A stretch of 9,013 nt of DNA from Treponema sp. (GTDB taxonomy: Bacteria > Spirochaetota > Spirochaetia > Treponematales > Breznakiellaceae). The DNA lies in the NCBI GenBank assembly GCA_031268125.1, contig JAIRXT010000007.1, forward strand, positions 1-9,013, read 5' to 3'. Of the stretch, positions 1 to 6,279 are shown in pieces. The notes under the pieces were generated by a model that was not told the origin of the DNA, did no database searches, and was given only the letters and a program-made list of their open reading frames with translations. The position numbers were made by a program, and so were the translations under genes. The first letter of the stretch is position 1; each line of letters starts with the position of its first letter.

Positions 1-107
1 TTAAATCCGGTAAAAAAGAACAAACCTTTTCGTTTATCCTTAAAAATTTTGAGCGGGCTCTGGTGGATTCAGGGGGCTGGGTGGAATACGCAGCCCATCA
101 TTATTAA
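1..107 (+). CDS. C-terminal end of an unidentified protein (5' end outside window)
   Basis: An open frame enters from the left edge with codons starting at position 3 and ends at TAA 105-107, giving about 34 codons. The visible peptide is lysine-rich at first (KSGKKEQTFSF) and ends in GGWVEYAAHHY. Its composition looks like a real protein end rather than repeat-derived sequence, and the intergenic repeats begin about 20 bases after its stop. It converges on ffh, with a terminator-like stem-loop at 309-350 between them. I do not recognise the family. There is no start codon in view, so the call rests only on an open frame and natural-looking composition. Confidence 0.45.
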   Translation, partial: KSGKKEQTFSFILKNFERALVDSGGWVEYAAHHY

Positions 108-125
108 TGTTTAAGTTGCAAACAC

Positions 126-259
126 CAGCAATTCAAAATTCCAAATCCGAAAAGAGACGTAAAAAAATCATCAGGGGTCCTGTCGGCTGGAAACATCCGG
201 GTCCCCACCCCAGATTCTTTCCACCGCCACCCCACGCTGCTTGTTTCGGCGCTCTTTTT
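126..259 (+). repeat. Dispersed intergenic repeat, copy A (partner at 8856-9013)
   Basis: This segment matches 8856-9013 in the same orientation. Shared blocks include AAAATTCCAAATCC, ATCAGGGGTCCTGTCGGCTGG, CACCCCAGATTCTTTCCAC and CTGCTTGTTTCGGCGCTCTT. The main differences are about 9 extra bases near the start of the other copy and a different short block before CTGCTTG. It begins with the AGCAATT...GAAAAGA head module found throughout the intergenic DNA of this window, and its far end (GGCGCTCTTTTT) resembles the reverse complement of the head, so the element is roughly palindromic at its tips. No coding capacity is apparent. Confidence 0.8.
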
Positions 260-281
260 GCCATTATCCCCATCGTGAATT

Positions 282-395
282 ACCTTAAGCCAAGGGATTT
301 TCAAGGTAAAAAAATGGTCAAACGGCTGCCGGTACCATTGACCCTTTTTTAGGTTGGACAGGGGGTCTTTTTCGCTAAAAGTAAAATTGCCGTCA
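282..395 (-). repeat. Mosaic repeat with stem-loop, copy E1
   Basis: Relative of the elements at 5416-5582 and 6777-6945. Shared blocks are AAGGTAAAAAAATGG, the stem-loop arms, GGTTGGACAGGGGGTC, and CTTTTTCGCTAAAAG followed by TAAAATTGC. Strand is given in the sense in which the head module reads GCAATTTTAC...AGCGAAAAAGACCCCC. It occupies the gap between the converging 1-107 frame and ffh and supplies the terminator-like hairpin described separately. Confidence 0.75.
309..350 (-). terminator. Probable bidirectional terminator after ffh
   Basis: Arms 309-321 (AAAAAATGGTCAA) and 338-350 (TTGACCCTTTTTT) are complementary except for one position, with a 16-base loop. Read on the minus strand, the stem ends in TTGACCA followed by a run of seven T, about 70 nt after the ffh stop, which is the layout of a Rho-independent terminator. 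On the + strand it also ends in six T and could stop the gene that finishes at 107. The stem is short and A/T-rich at its base, so efficiency is uncertain. Confidence 0.5.
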
Positions 396-419
396 AGTTT
401 ACAGCCCCCCGGCGGCCTG

Positions 420-1748
420 TCAGCGGAGTCCCTGCAAAAAGTTGGGGTTTTTCTTGCCCATCTTGCTCATTTTTTTCATCATGGTCCGCATTTTTTCAAA
501 GCGTTTGAGGAGTCTGGCCACTTCCGCCACGGAAGAACCGGAGCCCCGGGCGATCCGGGAGCGTCGGGAAGGTCCGATAATCAGGTGGTTGGTCCGTTCT
601 TTCCGGGTCATGGAGGAAAGGATGGCCTCCTGGTTTTTTAGTTCCGCCTTGTCGATGTCCTCCTCGCTTACCTGGCCGGCCATGCCGGGGATCATGTCCA
701 GCATGGATTTAATGGAGCCCATTTTTTTCATGGAGCGGAGCTGGGTAAGCCAGTCTTCCAGGGTAAAACTTTCTTTTTCTATCTTTTTTTGAAGTTCCTG
801 GGCTTCCTGCTTGTCGATGACTTCCTGGGCCTTTTCCACCAGGCCCACCACGTCCCCCATGCCCAGGATACGCCCGGCGGTGCGCTCCGGGTGGAAGGGT
901 TCGAAGTCCTCCGGCTTTTCCCCGGTCCCCACAAATTTCAGGGGCTTGCCGGTAATTGTTTTGAGGGAGAGGGCCGCCCCGCCCCGGGTGTCGGAATCGA
1001 ACTTGGTCAGGACCACCCCGGTCAGGCCGATTTTTTCGTCAAAGGTCCTGGCAATGTCCACGGCCGCCTGGCCGGTCATGGCGTCCGCCACCAGGAGCAG
1101 TTCATCGGGCCGGGCGGCTTCCTTGAGCCGGGCCAGTTCCGCCATCATGGCCTGGTCAATTTGGAGCCGTCCTGCGGTGTCCACAATCAGGGTGTCCGCC
1201 ATGTTCCTGCGGGCATAGTCTTCGGCCCCGCGGAACACTTTTACTACGTCAACGGCCCCTTCTTCCCGGTAGACGGGAATGCCTATTTGGGTTCCCAGAA
1301 TTGAAAGCTGCTCCACCGCCCCGGGCCGCACCAGATCGCAGGCTACCAGCAGGGGGTTCCGGCCCCCTTTTTTAAGCCGCAGGGCCAGCTTTGCGGCGCT
1401 TGTCGTCTTGCCGGAACCCTGGAGCCCCAGCAGCAAAATTACCGAGCGGACATCCGGCCCCCGCAGGTTTAGCGCCGCGTCGTCGCCCCCCAAAAAGGAC
1501 ACCAGCTTGTCGTGAACGATCTTGACAAATTGCTGGCCCGGATCTACCGAGCGCAGAACCCGCTCCCCCTTGGCATCTTCTACCGTGGAGTTTACAAAGC
1601 GGCGTACTACCCGCAGATTAACGTCCGCTTCAAGCAGGGCCATTTTGATGGCGTCTACGGCGTCGTCAATGTTTTTTTCGGTAATCGTGGATTTCCCCGC
1701 CACCAAACGCAGGGCATCCGAGACTTTTTGGGTAAGTTTGTCGAACAT
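420..1748 (-). CDS. ffh: Signal recognition particle GTPase Ffh (SRP54)
   Basis: This 442-residue protein is the size expected for bacterial Ffh. It binds 4.5S RNA and hydrophobic signal sequences of nascent chains and delivers ribosomes to FtsY at the inner membrane. Visible in order: N domain (about 1-100); G1 loop GLQGSGKT at 108-115; DLVRPGA at 138-144; DTAGR at 190-194; TKFDSDTRGG at 248-257; GTGEKPEDF at 274-282; then the methionine-rich M domain (about 328-435) with the finger-loop segment MIPGM at 352-356 and the RNA-binding helix-turn-helix RRSRIARGSGSSVAEV at 395-410. The C-terminus has the usual M/K-rich tail. It lies 26 nt after ndk on the same strand, so cotranscription is likely. 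The start ATG is preceded by TAAAAT and then AAGGC, with no well-spaced Shine-Dalgarno. The common ffh neighbour rpsP is not downstream; repeats follow instead. Confidence 0.98.
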   Translation of the reverse strand: MFDKLTQKVSDALRLVAGKSTITEKNIDDAVDAIKMALLEADVNLRVVRRFVNSTVEDAKGERVLRSVDPGQQFVKIVHDKLVSFLGGDDAALNLRGPDVRSVILLLGLQGSGKTTSAAKLALRLKKGGRNPLLVACDLVRPGAVEQLSILGTQIGIPVYREEGAVDVVKVFRGAEDYARRNMADTLIVDTAGRLQIDQAMMAELARLKEAARPDELLLVADAMTGQAAVDIARTFDEKIGLTGVVLTKFDSDTRGGAALSLKTITGKPLKFVGTGEKPEDFEPFHPERTAGRILGMGDVVGLVEKAQEVIDKQEAQELQKKIEKESFTLEDWLTQLRSMKKMGSIKSMLDMIPGMAGQVSEEDIDKAELKNQEAILSSMTRKERTNHLIIGPSRRSRIARGSGSSVAEVARLLKRFEKMRTMMKKMSKMGKKNPNFLQGLR

Positions 1749-1774
1749 GCCTTATTTTATCTGCAATGCCGGGC

Positions 1775-2218
1775 TTAGAACCAGTCCCGGTTGCCGTCCT
1801 CCCAGGGGCAGAATTCCCGGGCTTCAAAGAACAGCCCGATTTCCCGCTCCGCGCTGGCCGGGCAGTCCGATGCGTGGACGATGTTAAGCCGGGTCCGGGC
1901 CGCATAATCCCCGCGGATTGTCCCGGCGGGGGCCTCCAGCAGGTTTGTGGGCCCCGTAAGCCGGCGGACCACCGCAATTGCATCTTCCCCCTCAAGGACC
2001 AGAGCGATTACCGGGCCGGACAGGGTGTATTCAATCAGTTTTTCGTAAAAATCCCGGCCCTTGTGCTCGGCGTAGTGGGTTTCCGCCAGTTCCCTGCCTA
2101 TTCGCAGCAGTTTAAGGGCGATAATTTTTAACCCCTTCCGTTCAAAGCGGCCCAGTACTTCCCCGGCGATCCGCCGCTGCAGGACCCCCGGCTTTAACAT
2201 CACGAATGTCTTTTCCAT
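1775..2218 (-). CDS. ndk: Nucleoside diphosphate kinase
   Basis: A 147-residue protein, the normal length for Ndk. It transfers the gamma-phosphate from ATP to other nucleoside diphosphates through a phosphohistidine. Family landmarks: MEKTFVMLKPGVLQRRIAG at the N-terminus (usual form KPDGVQR), YEKLIEYTLSGPV around 58-70, TGPTNLLEAPAGTIRGDYA at 88-106, and the active-site segment NIVHASD with the nucleophile His115. The family's DS pair after the histidine is DC here. The frame is open further upstream (to 2269), but the homologous N-terminus begins at the ATG at 2216-2218, so that start is chosen. No good Shine-Dalgarno precedes it; a TATACT hexamer lies 6 nt upstream, suggesting a leaderless transcript. 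ffh follows after 26 nt. Confidence 0.95.
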   Translation of the reverse strand: MEKTFVMLKPGVLQRRIAGEVLGRFERKGLKIIALKLLRIGRELAETHYAEHKGRDFYEKLIEYTLSGPVIALVLEGEDAIAVVRRLTGPTNLLEAPAGTIRGDYAARTRLNIVHASDCPASAEREIGLFFEAREFCPWEDGNRDWF

Positions 2219-2224
2219 CACCCG

Positions 2225-2230
2225 AGTATA
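2225..2230 (-). promoter_or_regulatory. Candidate -10 element for ndk
   Basis: On the minus strand TATACT is followed by CGGGTG and then the ATG of ndk. A start site 6-7 nt after this hexamer would fall on or next to the start codon. I see no convincing -35 at 16-18 nt; a TTGACA on the same strand lies 33 nt upstream, inside the repeat, which is too far for a standard promoter. Confidence 0.3.
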
Positions 2231-2239
2231 GCACGTTTC

Positions 2240-2344
2240 CCCCGGCCCCGAGTACACGACATGTGTCAAATTTAGCCCCCAGGCACTCCGCCCGGCTTTT
2301 GCGGCGCATCTTTTCGTTTTTTCCCAACCTGAGAATTGCTGCAG
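2240..2344 (-). repeat. Mosaic repeat unit U1, between pfk and ndk
   Basis: On the minus strand this reads CAGCAATTCTCAGGTTGGG, then AAAAAACGAAAAGATGCG, CCGCAAAAGCCGGGCGGAG, GGGGGCTAAATTTGACAC, ATGTCGTGTACTCGGGGCCG. The head matches 5315-5353, 5543-5583 and 6546-6583. The middle (GCAAAAGCCGGGCGG) matches 5583-5597. The tail (AAATTTGAC, GTCGTGTAC, GGGCCGG) matches 6468-6502 and 6734-6771. It is the most complete single unit in the window and fills most of the 141-bp pfk-ndk gap. Confidence 0.75.
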
Positions 2345-2359
2345 GAGAATTACGCGGGT

Positions 2360-3454
2360 TTAATGCCCCAGGCAGGTGCCCACCGCCAGGGCCGTGTCCA
2401 GCATGTAGTGGTCCGGGGGTACGTTTTTTATTTTCCCAGCGGGAACGCCCAGGTCCACCGAATCGATGGAATCCCCGATCAGGGCTACCATGCGGCCGTA
2501 CTTGCCCTTGGCCAGAAGGTCCGCCGCTGCGGTCCCCAGGCTGGTGGCCAAAACCCGGTCGGAGGCGCTGGGAATTCCCCCCCGCTGCACATAGCCCAGG
2601 ACCGTGGCCCTGGTTTCCATGCCGGTTTCTTCCCCAATCTCCCGGGCCACCCGGTAGCCGATGGAGGGGTTTACCGTTTCCGCGCGGTACTTCTTCCGTT
2701 CCTTCTTGTCCATCGCCGCTTCCGCTGTGGAAAAGGCCCCCTCGGCCACCACCACGATGGAATAGCTCTTCCCCTCGGCGGCCCGCTTTTCCAGATGCCT
2801 GCCGATAACCTTTATGTCGTAGGGAATTTCGGGGATCAGAATCACATCGCCGCCCCCGGCCACCCCCGCGTACAGGGCCAGCCAGCCCGCCTTGTGGCCC
2901 ATCAGCTCGATAACGATAACCCGGTTGTGGCTTTGCGCGGTGGAATGCAGCCGGTCTATGGCCTCCGTCCCGATAGCCAGCGCGGAATCGAAGCCGAAAG
3001 TCCGGTCTGTCCCCGTAATATCGTTGTCAATGGTTTTGGGAAGCCCCAGGACATTCAGCCCCTCCTGGGCAAGCTGGTAGCCGGTAGTATTCGTACCGTT
3101 CCCCCCCAGCACCACCAGGCAGTCCAGGTTCAGCTTCCGGTAGTTGTCCTTGATGGCCCGAACCTTGTCGCCCTCAACCTTGCTGTCGTTTTCGTCTTTT
3201 TTGACTTTGAAAGGTTTTTCCCGGCTGGCCCCCAGGATGGTTCCGCCCCGGGTAAGGATGCCGTAGGTATCCACCGGCCGCAGGTCCCGCCAGTTTTCCT
3301 GGATAAGCCCCAGGTAGCCGTTGGCGATACCCACAATGCTCATCCCGTAGCGGTCATACGCCGCCCGGCAAACCCCCCGGATCGCCGCATTCAGTCCCGG
3401 ACAGTCCCCCCCGGCGGTGAGAATCCCAAACGTCTTGGTGTACCGGCTCCCCAT
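2360..3454 (-). CDS. pfkA: 6-phosphofructokinase (phosphoryl donor uncertain)
   Basis: A 364-residue protein that phosphorylates fructose 6-phosphate to fructose 1,6-bisphosphate, the committed step of glycolysis. Landmarks: GILTAGGDCPGLNAAIRG at 10-27 (phosphate-binding loop), VVLGGNGT at 114-121, PKTIDND at 139-145 with the catalytic Asp143, GFDSA at 154-158, MGHKAGWLAL at 185-194, and GYVQRGGIPSASDR at 287-300. In E. coli PfkA the metal-binding Asp103 and Gly124 align with Asn119 and Lys140 here. Lys at the second site is typical of PPi-type enzymes and of a group with mixed donors, while the Gly kept at the 104 position is ATP-like, so the donor cannot be read from sequence and the symbol is provisional. 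ATG is preceded by AGGGGG at a good distance. The start lies 84 nt from the MATE gene stop with its own promoter candidate. Confidence 0.94.
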   Translation of the reverse strand: MGSRYTKTFGILTAGGDCPGLNAAIRGVCRAAYDRYGMSIVGIANGYLGLIQENWRDLRPVDTYGILTRGGTILGASREKPFKVKKDENDSKVEGDKVRAIKDNYRKLNLDCLVVLGGNGTNTTGYQLAQEGLNVLGLPKTIDNDITGTDRTFGFDSALAIGTEAIDRLHSTAQSHNRVIVIELMGHKAGWLALYAGVAGGGDVILIPEIPYDIKVIGRHLEKRAAEGKSYSIVVVAEGAFSTAEAAMDKKERKKYRAETVNPSIGYRVAREIGEETGMETRATVLGYVQRGGIPSASDRVLATSLGTAAADLLAKGKYGRMVALIGDSIDSVDLGVPAGKIKNVPPDHYMLDTALAVGTCLGH

Positions 3455-3470
3455 CGGCGCCCCCTGTTTC

Positions 3471-3498
3471 AGTGTAGCCCATCTTCCCCCGGATTCAA
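3471..3498 (-). promoter_or_regulatory. Candidate sigma-70 promoter for pfk
   Basis: On the minus strand TTGAAT (3493-3498) and TACACT (3471-3476) are separated by 16 nt, followed by AGGGGG and the pfk ATG. Each hexamer matches the consensus at 4 of 6 positions. The promoter would sit in the gap after the MATE gene stop and let pfk be transcribed independently. Confidence 0.45.
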
Positions 3499-3538
3499 AG
3501 CAATATTTGCCAGCCGCCCGGCTTTTGGCCCCCTGCCG

Positions 3539-4894
3539 TCAACTGTGGCGGATGGCGTTGCGCCTCCAGCCGCCGGTAAAAAGATAGACAATAATTACCA
3601 AAAGCACCCCCGCGCTGGCAACCGGCGCGCCCATGCCCACTCCTTTAAGCCCCCAGCCCAGGGTAATGCCGAAGATGTAGCATACCGGCACCCGCAGAAT
3701 AACCGAAGAAAGCAGGCCGTTGATCATGGTAAAAAAGGTATGCCCGCCGCCGATTAAAAAGCCGTTGATGCAGAACACAAAGGGAATTATCAGGAAGTCC
3801 CAGGCAAAGGACCGGGCGTAGGCTACACCATCCTGAATCATCCGGGGATCGTCCCCAAAGAGCCGCAGAATGGCCTCCGGGAACAGCATTACCAGAATAA
3901 AGAAAGTCCAGGTAATAACTACGGAAAACAACGTCCCAATCCGGCATGCCTGCACGGCCCGGTCCACCCGGCCCGCCCCAAAATTCTGGGCGCTCATGGC
4001 GGAAATGGACGCGCTTACGGCCTGGGTGGGCATAAAGGCAAAACTGTTGAATTTGCCAAAGGCCCCCACCGCCGCGGACGCGCTGACCCCGCCCACAATG
4101 TTTACTATCGCAGTAAGAAACAAAAACGAAATGCTGGTTACACTGTTCTGGATGCAGGTAGGCAGCCCCACCTTGAAGATAAGAGCCGCCTGGTCCCAGT
4201 AAATTTTGAAAGACCGGAGCTTAAAATCGAACTGAAAATCGTTCCGCACCATGTAGATTACGCAGAGTACCACACAAAGAGCCTGGGAAATCACCGTAGC
4301 CAGGGCGGCCCCAAAGGCGTCCCAGTGAAAAACCGCCACAAAGATCAGGTCCAGCACAATGTTGGTTACACAGGCCGCCATTACAAAGTAAAAGGGCTGT
4401 TTGGAGTTCCCCATACCCCGCAGAATCCCCGCAAAGGCGTTATAGGCAAAGATAAAAATTATCCCAATCACCGTAACCGTCAGGTAGCGGTCGCTTTCCA
4501 CATAAGATTCCGCCGGAGTACGGATCAGACGCAGCACCGCCCCCTTAAAAATCAACATGACCGCGGTAATAACCACCGCCATAATCACCAGCAGCGTGAT
4601 AATCGTCGCCGTACACCGTTTAAGAGCCCCCTGGTTCCCCGCACCCTGGTACTGCCCAATAAGCACCGTAGCCCCCATACACAGCCCAATTACCGTATTG
4701 GTCAGAATAAAAGTTACCTGCCCGCCGATATTCACGCCGGACATGCTTTCGGTCCCTGCAAAATTCCCCACAATAAGCATGTCGGCCACGTTATACAGGG
4801 ACTGCACGATATTGGAAGCCAAAAAAGGAAGGGCAAAACGCAGCAACTGGTTCAGCACGTTACCCCGGGATAAGTCGGTTGAAATATGAGCCAT
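3539..4894 (-). CDS. MATE-family efflux transporter
   Basis: A 451-residue, strongly hydrophobic protein with about twelve membrane segments, the size and layout of MATE (multi-antimicrobial extrusion) exporters, which use a Na+ or H+ gradient to export cationic drugs and metabolites. The two-fold internal repeat of the family is visible: LRFALPFLASNIVQSLYNVADMLIVG (about 18-43) corresponds to FKVGLPTCIQNSVTSISFLFLTAIVN (about 240-265). FAGILRGMGNSKQP (154-167) is a typical loop after the fourth helix, and SAMSAQNFGAGR (298-309) is the typical segment after the eighth. The substrate cannot be told. An in-frame stop lies just upstream, so the ATG at 4894 is the first possible ATG; it has no Shine-Dalgarno but has TATGAT 6 nt upstream. 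The C-terminus is basic (GWRRNAIRHS). Confidence 0.93.
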   Translation of the reverse strand: MAHISTDLSRGNVLNQLLRFALPFLASNIVQSLYNVADMLIVGNFAGTESMSGVNIGGQVTFILTNTVIGLCMGATVLIGQYQGAGNQGALKRCTATIITLLVIMAVVITAVMLIFKGAVLRLIRTPAESYVESDRYLTVTVIGIIFIFAYNAFAGILRGMGNSKQPFYFVMAACVTNIVLDLIFVAVFHWDAFGAALATVISQALCVVLCVIYMVRNDFQFDFKLRSFKIYWDQAALIFKVGLPTCIQNSVTSISFLFLTAIVNIVGGVSASAAVGAFGKFNSFAFMPTQAVSASISAMSAQNFGAGRVDRAVQACRIGTLFSVVITWTFFILVMLFPEAILRLFGDDPRMIQDGVAYARSFAWDFLIIPFVFCINGFLIGGGHTFFTMINGLLSSVILRVPVCYIFGITLGWGLKGVGMGAPVASAGVLLVIIVYLFTGGWRRNAIRHS

Positions 4895-4900
4895 CAGATG

Positions 4901-4933
4901 ATCATAACTCTATCCGGGGAAGAAGTCTTCCCC
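4901..4933 (-). promoter_or_regulatory. Candidate -10 and upstream hairpin for the MATE gene
   Basis: TATGAT (4901-4906, minus) lies 6 nt before the ATG. Just upstream is a 7-bp inverted repeat, 4916-4922 with 4927-4933 (GGGGAAG / CTTCCCC, 4-base loop), where the spacer and -35 would normally be. It could be an operator for a repressor, but nothing else supports this, and no -35 consensus is visible. Confidence 0.25.
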
Positions 4934-4978
4934 TTGAACCGGACTAAACGCATAGGAACCATGTTTTTTTTGGGAGCA

Positions 4979-5022
4979 TCCCCGGCCCCGGAGGACCGTT
5001 GTAGGTCAAGTTTAGCCCAGGG
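4979..5022 (-). repeat. Partial tail of mosaic repeat (U8)
   Basis: On the minus strand this reads CCTGGGCTAAACTTGACC, TACAACGGTCCTCCGGGGCCG, a diverged copy of the repeat tail GGGCTAAATTTGACCC...CCGGGGCCGG seen at 2240-2283, 6468-6502 and 6734-6771. The segment lies inside a 9-bp GC-only inverted repeat (4980-4988 with 5020-5028, CCCCGGCCC / GGGCCGGGG). Confidence 0.5.
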
Positions 5023-5072
5023 CCGGGGACCGGGCTATCCGCTCCAACAAAAAACCTTCTTAAGACCCTGGG

Positions 5073-5113
5073 ATGGAGTTTCGTTGTAAAATCCTTTTAC
5101 AACGAAACTCCGT
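5073..5113. repeat. Perfect 17-bp hairpin
   Basis: 5075-5091 (GGAGTTTCGTTGTAAAA) pairs perfectly with 5095-5111 around the 3-base loop TCC; a T-G and an A-T pair extend it to 19. It is nested in weaker inverted repeats: ACCCTG 5065-5070 with CAGGGT 5130-5135, and AACAAAAAACC 5046-5056 with its complement 5133-5143. No T-run follows directly on either strand, so it is not a standard terminator. First of four palindromes in a row. Confidence 0.85.
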
Positions 5114-5163
5114 AAACAAAAAAATCCGTCAGGGTTTTTTGTTCCGCTTCTATCCCTTGCGCG

Positions 5164-5195
5164 GCCCTAAAACGACATCCCTGTCGTTTTAGGGC
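5164..5195. repeat. Perfect 14-bp hairpin, TCCC loop
   Basis: 5164-5177 (GCCCTAAAACGACA) pairs perfectly with 5182-5195 around the loop TCCC. Second member of the palindrome row; its loop and the bases around it (ACATCCCTGT) resemble those of the hairpins before and after. Confidence 0.85.
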
Positions 5196-5198
5196 TTG

Positions 5199-5238
5199 GG
5201 AGTTTTGCTGTCGTGAACAGAGTTCACGGCAAAACTCC
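5199..5238. repeat. Long hairpin, GGAGTTTTG arms
   Basis: The outer arms GGAGTTTTG (5199-5207) and CAAAACTCC (5230-5238) are perfect, the inner arms GTGAAC (5213-5218) and GTTCAC (5222-5227) close a 3-base AGA loop, and a small bulge lies between. The outer end is close to that of the 5075-5111 hairpin (GGAGTTTCG / CGAAACTCC) and the 8584-8618 hairpin. Confidence 0.8.
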
Positions 5239-5251
5239 GCAAATTCCTTCC

Positions 5252-5271
5252 GGCCGCCATCCCTAGCGGCC
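5252..5271. repeat. Short hairpin with ATCCCT loop
   Basis: GGCCGC (5252-5257) pairs with GCGGCC (5266-5271) around CATCCCTA. The loop core ATCCCT repeats the core of 5177-5182 and also occurs in an imperfect palindrome near 5152. Fourth member of the row. Confidence 0.65.
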
Positions 5272-5314
5272 CCGCCGGGCAACAACACCCCTGTCGTGTA
5301 CCCTTCCCCATCTT

Positions 5315-5400
5315 TAAGCAATTCCCAGTTTGGAAAAAAGCGAAAAGACCCCCCCCGCCAAAGCCGGCTAAACGTGATCCTCCGCCGGACCGGGAAAAGG
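5315..5400 (+). repeat. Mosaic repeat unit U2
   Basis: TTAAGCAATTCCCAGTTTGG followed by AAAAAAGCGAAAAGACCCCC is nearly identical to 5543-5582. The continuation (AAAGCCGGCTAAACGTGATCC, then GGACCGGGAAAA) matches the distal part of the unit at 6546-6640. It is placed directly before the E2 element in the same orientation. Confidence 0.8.
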
Positions 5401-5415
5401 CCGCGTTTATACTGC

Positions 5416-5605
5416 CCAGCAATTTTACTTTTGGCGAAAAAGCCCCCTTGTCCAACCAAAAAAATGGCTAAATTGCATTTGTAAAAATGGTATTGAATGA
5501 AAACCCGCAATTTAGACATTTTTCACCTTAATTAACCCCTTGTTAAGCAATTCCCAGTTTGGAAAAAAGCGAAAAGACCCCCGCAAAAGCCGGGCGGGGT
5601 GTCAG
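5416..5605 (+). repeat. Compound mosaic repeat E2-U3 with stem-loop
   Basis: 5416-5582 matches 6777-6945 on the opposite strand over about 165 bp, beginning CCAGCAATTTTACTTTT, through TTGTCCAACCAAAAAA, the stem-loop 5460-5476 with 5507-5523 (17 bp, one mismatch), CCTTAATTAACCCC and TTGTTAAGCAA to GAAAAGACC. From 5543 it continues as a U unit (GCAAAAGCCGGGCGG) that also matches the repeat between pfk and ndk. Hypothetical frames read across it are not credible genes. Confidence 0.8.
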
Positions 5606-5639
5606 GGGGGAAAAACGAGGGGAAGGGGCCCCTGTTTTT

Positions 5640-5715
5640 CCCCCCTGACAGGACCCCAAGAGAATTTTACCGGTGTCTTTTCGTTTTGGAACAGTTAAAC
5701 TGAGAATTGTTGCCC
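5640..5715 (-). repeat. Mosaic repeat unit U4
   Basis: On the minus strand it begins GGCAACAATTCTCAGTTTAAC, then TGTTCCAAAACGAAAAGACACC, and ends with GGGGTCCTGTCAGGGGGG. The head resembles 6546-6583, and the GACAGGACCCC block also occurs at 6526-6536 and in copies A and B. It lies upstream of the membrane-protein gene and ends about 28 bases before its candidate -10. Confidence 0.65.
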
Positions 5716-5742
5716 CCCTATAGAAATGTTTGTTCCGTTGGG

Positions 5743-5806
5743 TATACTTAAAATAGAATCTGCAATCCGGTTGGTTTTGAAGAAGTTTTTACCGGGAATC
5801 CCGGTA
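5743..5806 (+). promoter_or_regulatory. Candidate -10 and leader hairpin for the membrane-protein gene
   Basis: TATACT at 5743-5748 is a plausible -10, but no -35 is visible at the right distance. The leader would be about 70 nt and contains a 7-bp hairpin (5790-5796 TACCGGG with 5800-5806 CCCGGTA, loop AAT) ending 5 nt before the AAGGAG Shine-Dalgarno at 5812-5817. The hairpin is close enough to affect ribosome access; this is inference. Confidence 0.35.
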
Positions 5807-5823
5807 CTGTGAAGGAGTAAGCC

Positions 5824-6279
5824 ATGAAACGAAGCTTTGGAGCTTATATTACCCACGTTGCCGTAGCCCTGTACCTGCTGGCATGCGGAATCCTGGGGCT
5901 TACGGAACAAACACTGTGGCAGCGGCTCAGGCTGGCCGTGGGAAGCCGGAATGCCACCGGAAACGAAATTGTAGACACCCTTACCCAGGTGTTTGGTACA
6001 GGGGACCTTACCAAAACCCTGGTGGTTCTTTTTTCCATCCTGGCGGTTGCTGGCGCCGCTTTCTTGTTCCTTGAGCTTTTCGGCCTTAGAATTCCCGCAG
6101 TAGACATTATTATCCTGGTATTTCTTGCGGTTTGGATGGCCTTTATGGTCCTTTCCGATGGGGTATATGCGTTTAGGAACACCCGGAATTTCGATTTTCT
6201 GCCCTGGCTTAAAACTTTAGCCACCCATCTGGTGGTTTTGGGCGCCCTGATCAGCGCTTCCCGCCGTTTTGGCGACTAA
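5824..6279 (+). CDS. Four-helix membrane protein of unknown function
   Basis: A 151-residue protein with a strong Shine-Dalgarno (AAGGAG, 6 nt before the ATG). Four hydrophobic segments are visible at about 7-27, 65-87, 91-113 and 126-146. A polar stretch of about 37 residues lies between the first and second (TEQTLWQRLRLAVGSRNATG and on), and a short charged link RNTRNFD (118-124) between the third and fourth. The N-terminus MKRS is basic and the tail ends SRRFGD. By the positive-inside rule both ends may face the cytoplasm. I recognise no family or catalytic motif. It stands alone, divergent from the MATE gene, with repeat-filled DNA on both sides and long inverted copies of the repeat flanking it. 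Codon use looks like the neighbours', so it is probably a genuine resident gene. Confidence 0.85.
   Translation: MKRSFGAYITHVAVALYLLACGILGLTEQTLWQRLRLAVGSRNATGNEIVDTLTQVFGTGDLTKTLVVLFSILAVAGAAFLFLELFGLRIPAVDIIILVFLAVWMAFMVLSDGVYAFRNTRNFDFLPWLKTLATHLVVLGALISASRRFGD

Noticed and set aside
2219..2269. Extended N-terminus for nucleoside diphosphate kinase
   Set aside because: The extra 17 residues precede the conserved MEKTFVMLKP start, lie partly in a repeat, and would place the candidate promoter inside the gene.
2336..3757. 473-residue + strand open frame
   Set aside because: It is antisense to phosphofructokinase, which is certain. The long open frame is an effect of high G+C codon third positions.
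5097..5519. 140-residue minus-strand open frame across 5097-5519
   Set aside because: It runs through the hairpin row, unit U2 and the E2 stem-loop. Its sequence is the translation of repeats, with no credible start signal or protein-like domain.
5065..5600. Repeats resembling a CRISPR array
   Set aside because: The units differ in sequence, vary in spacing and orientation, and there are no regular spacers or cas genes.
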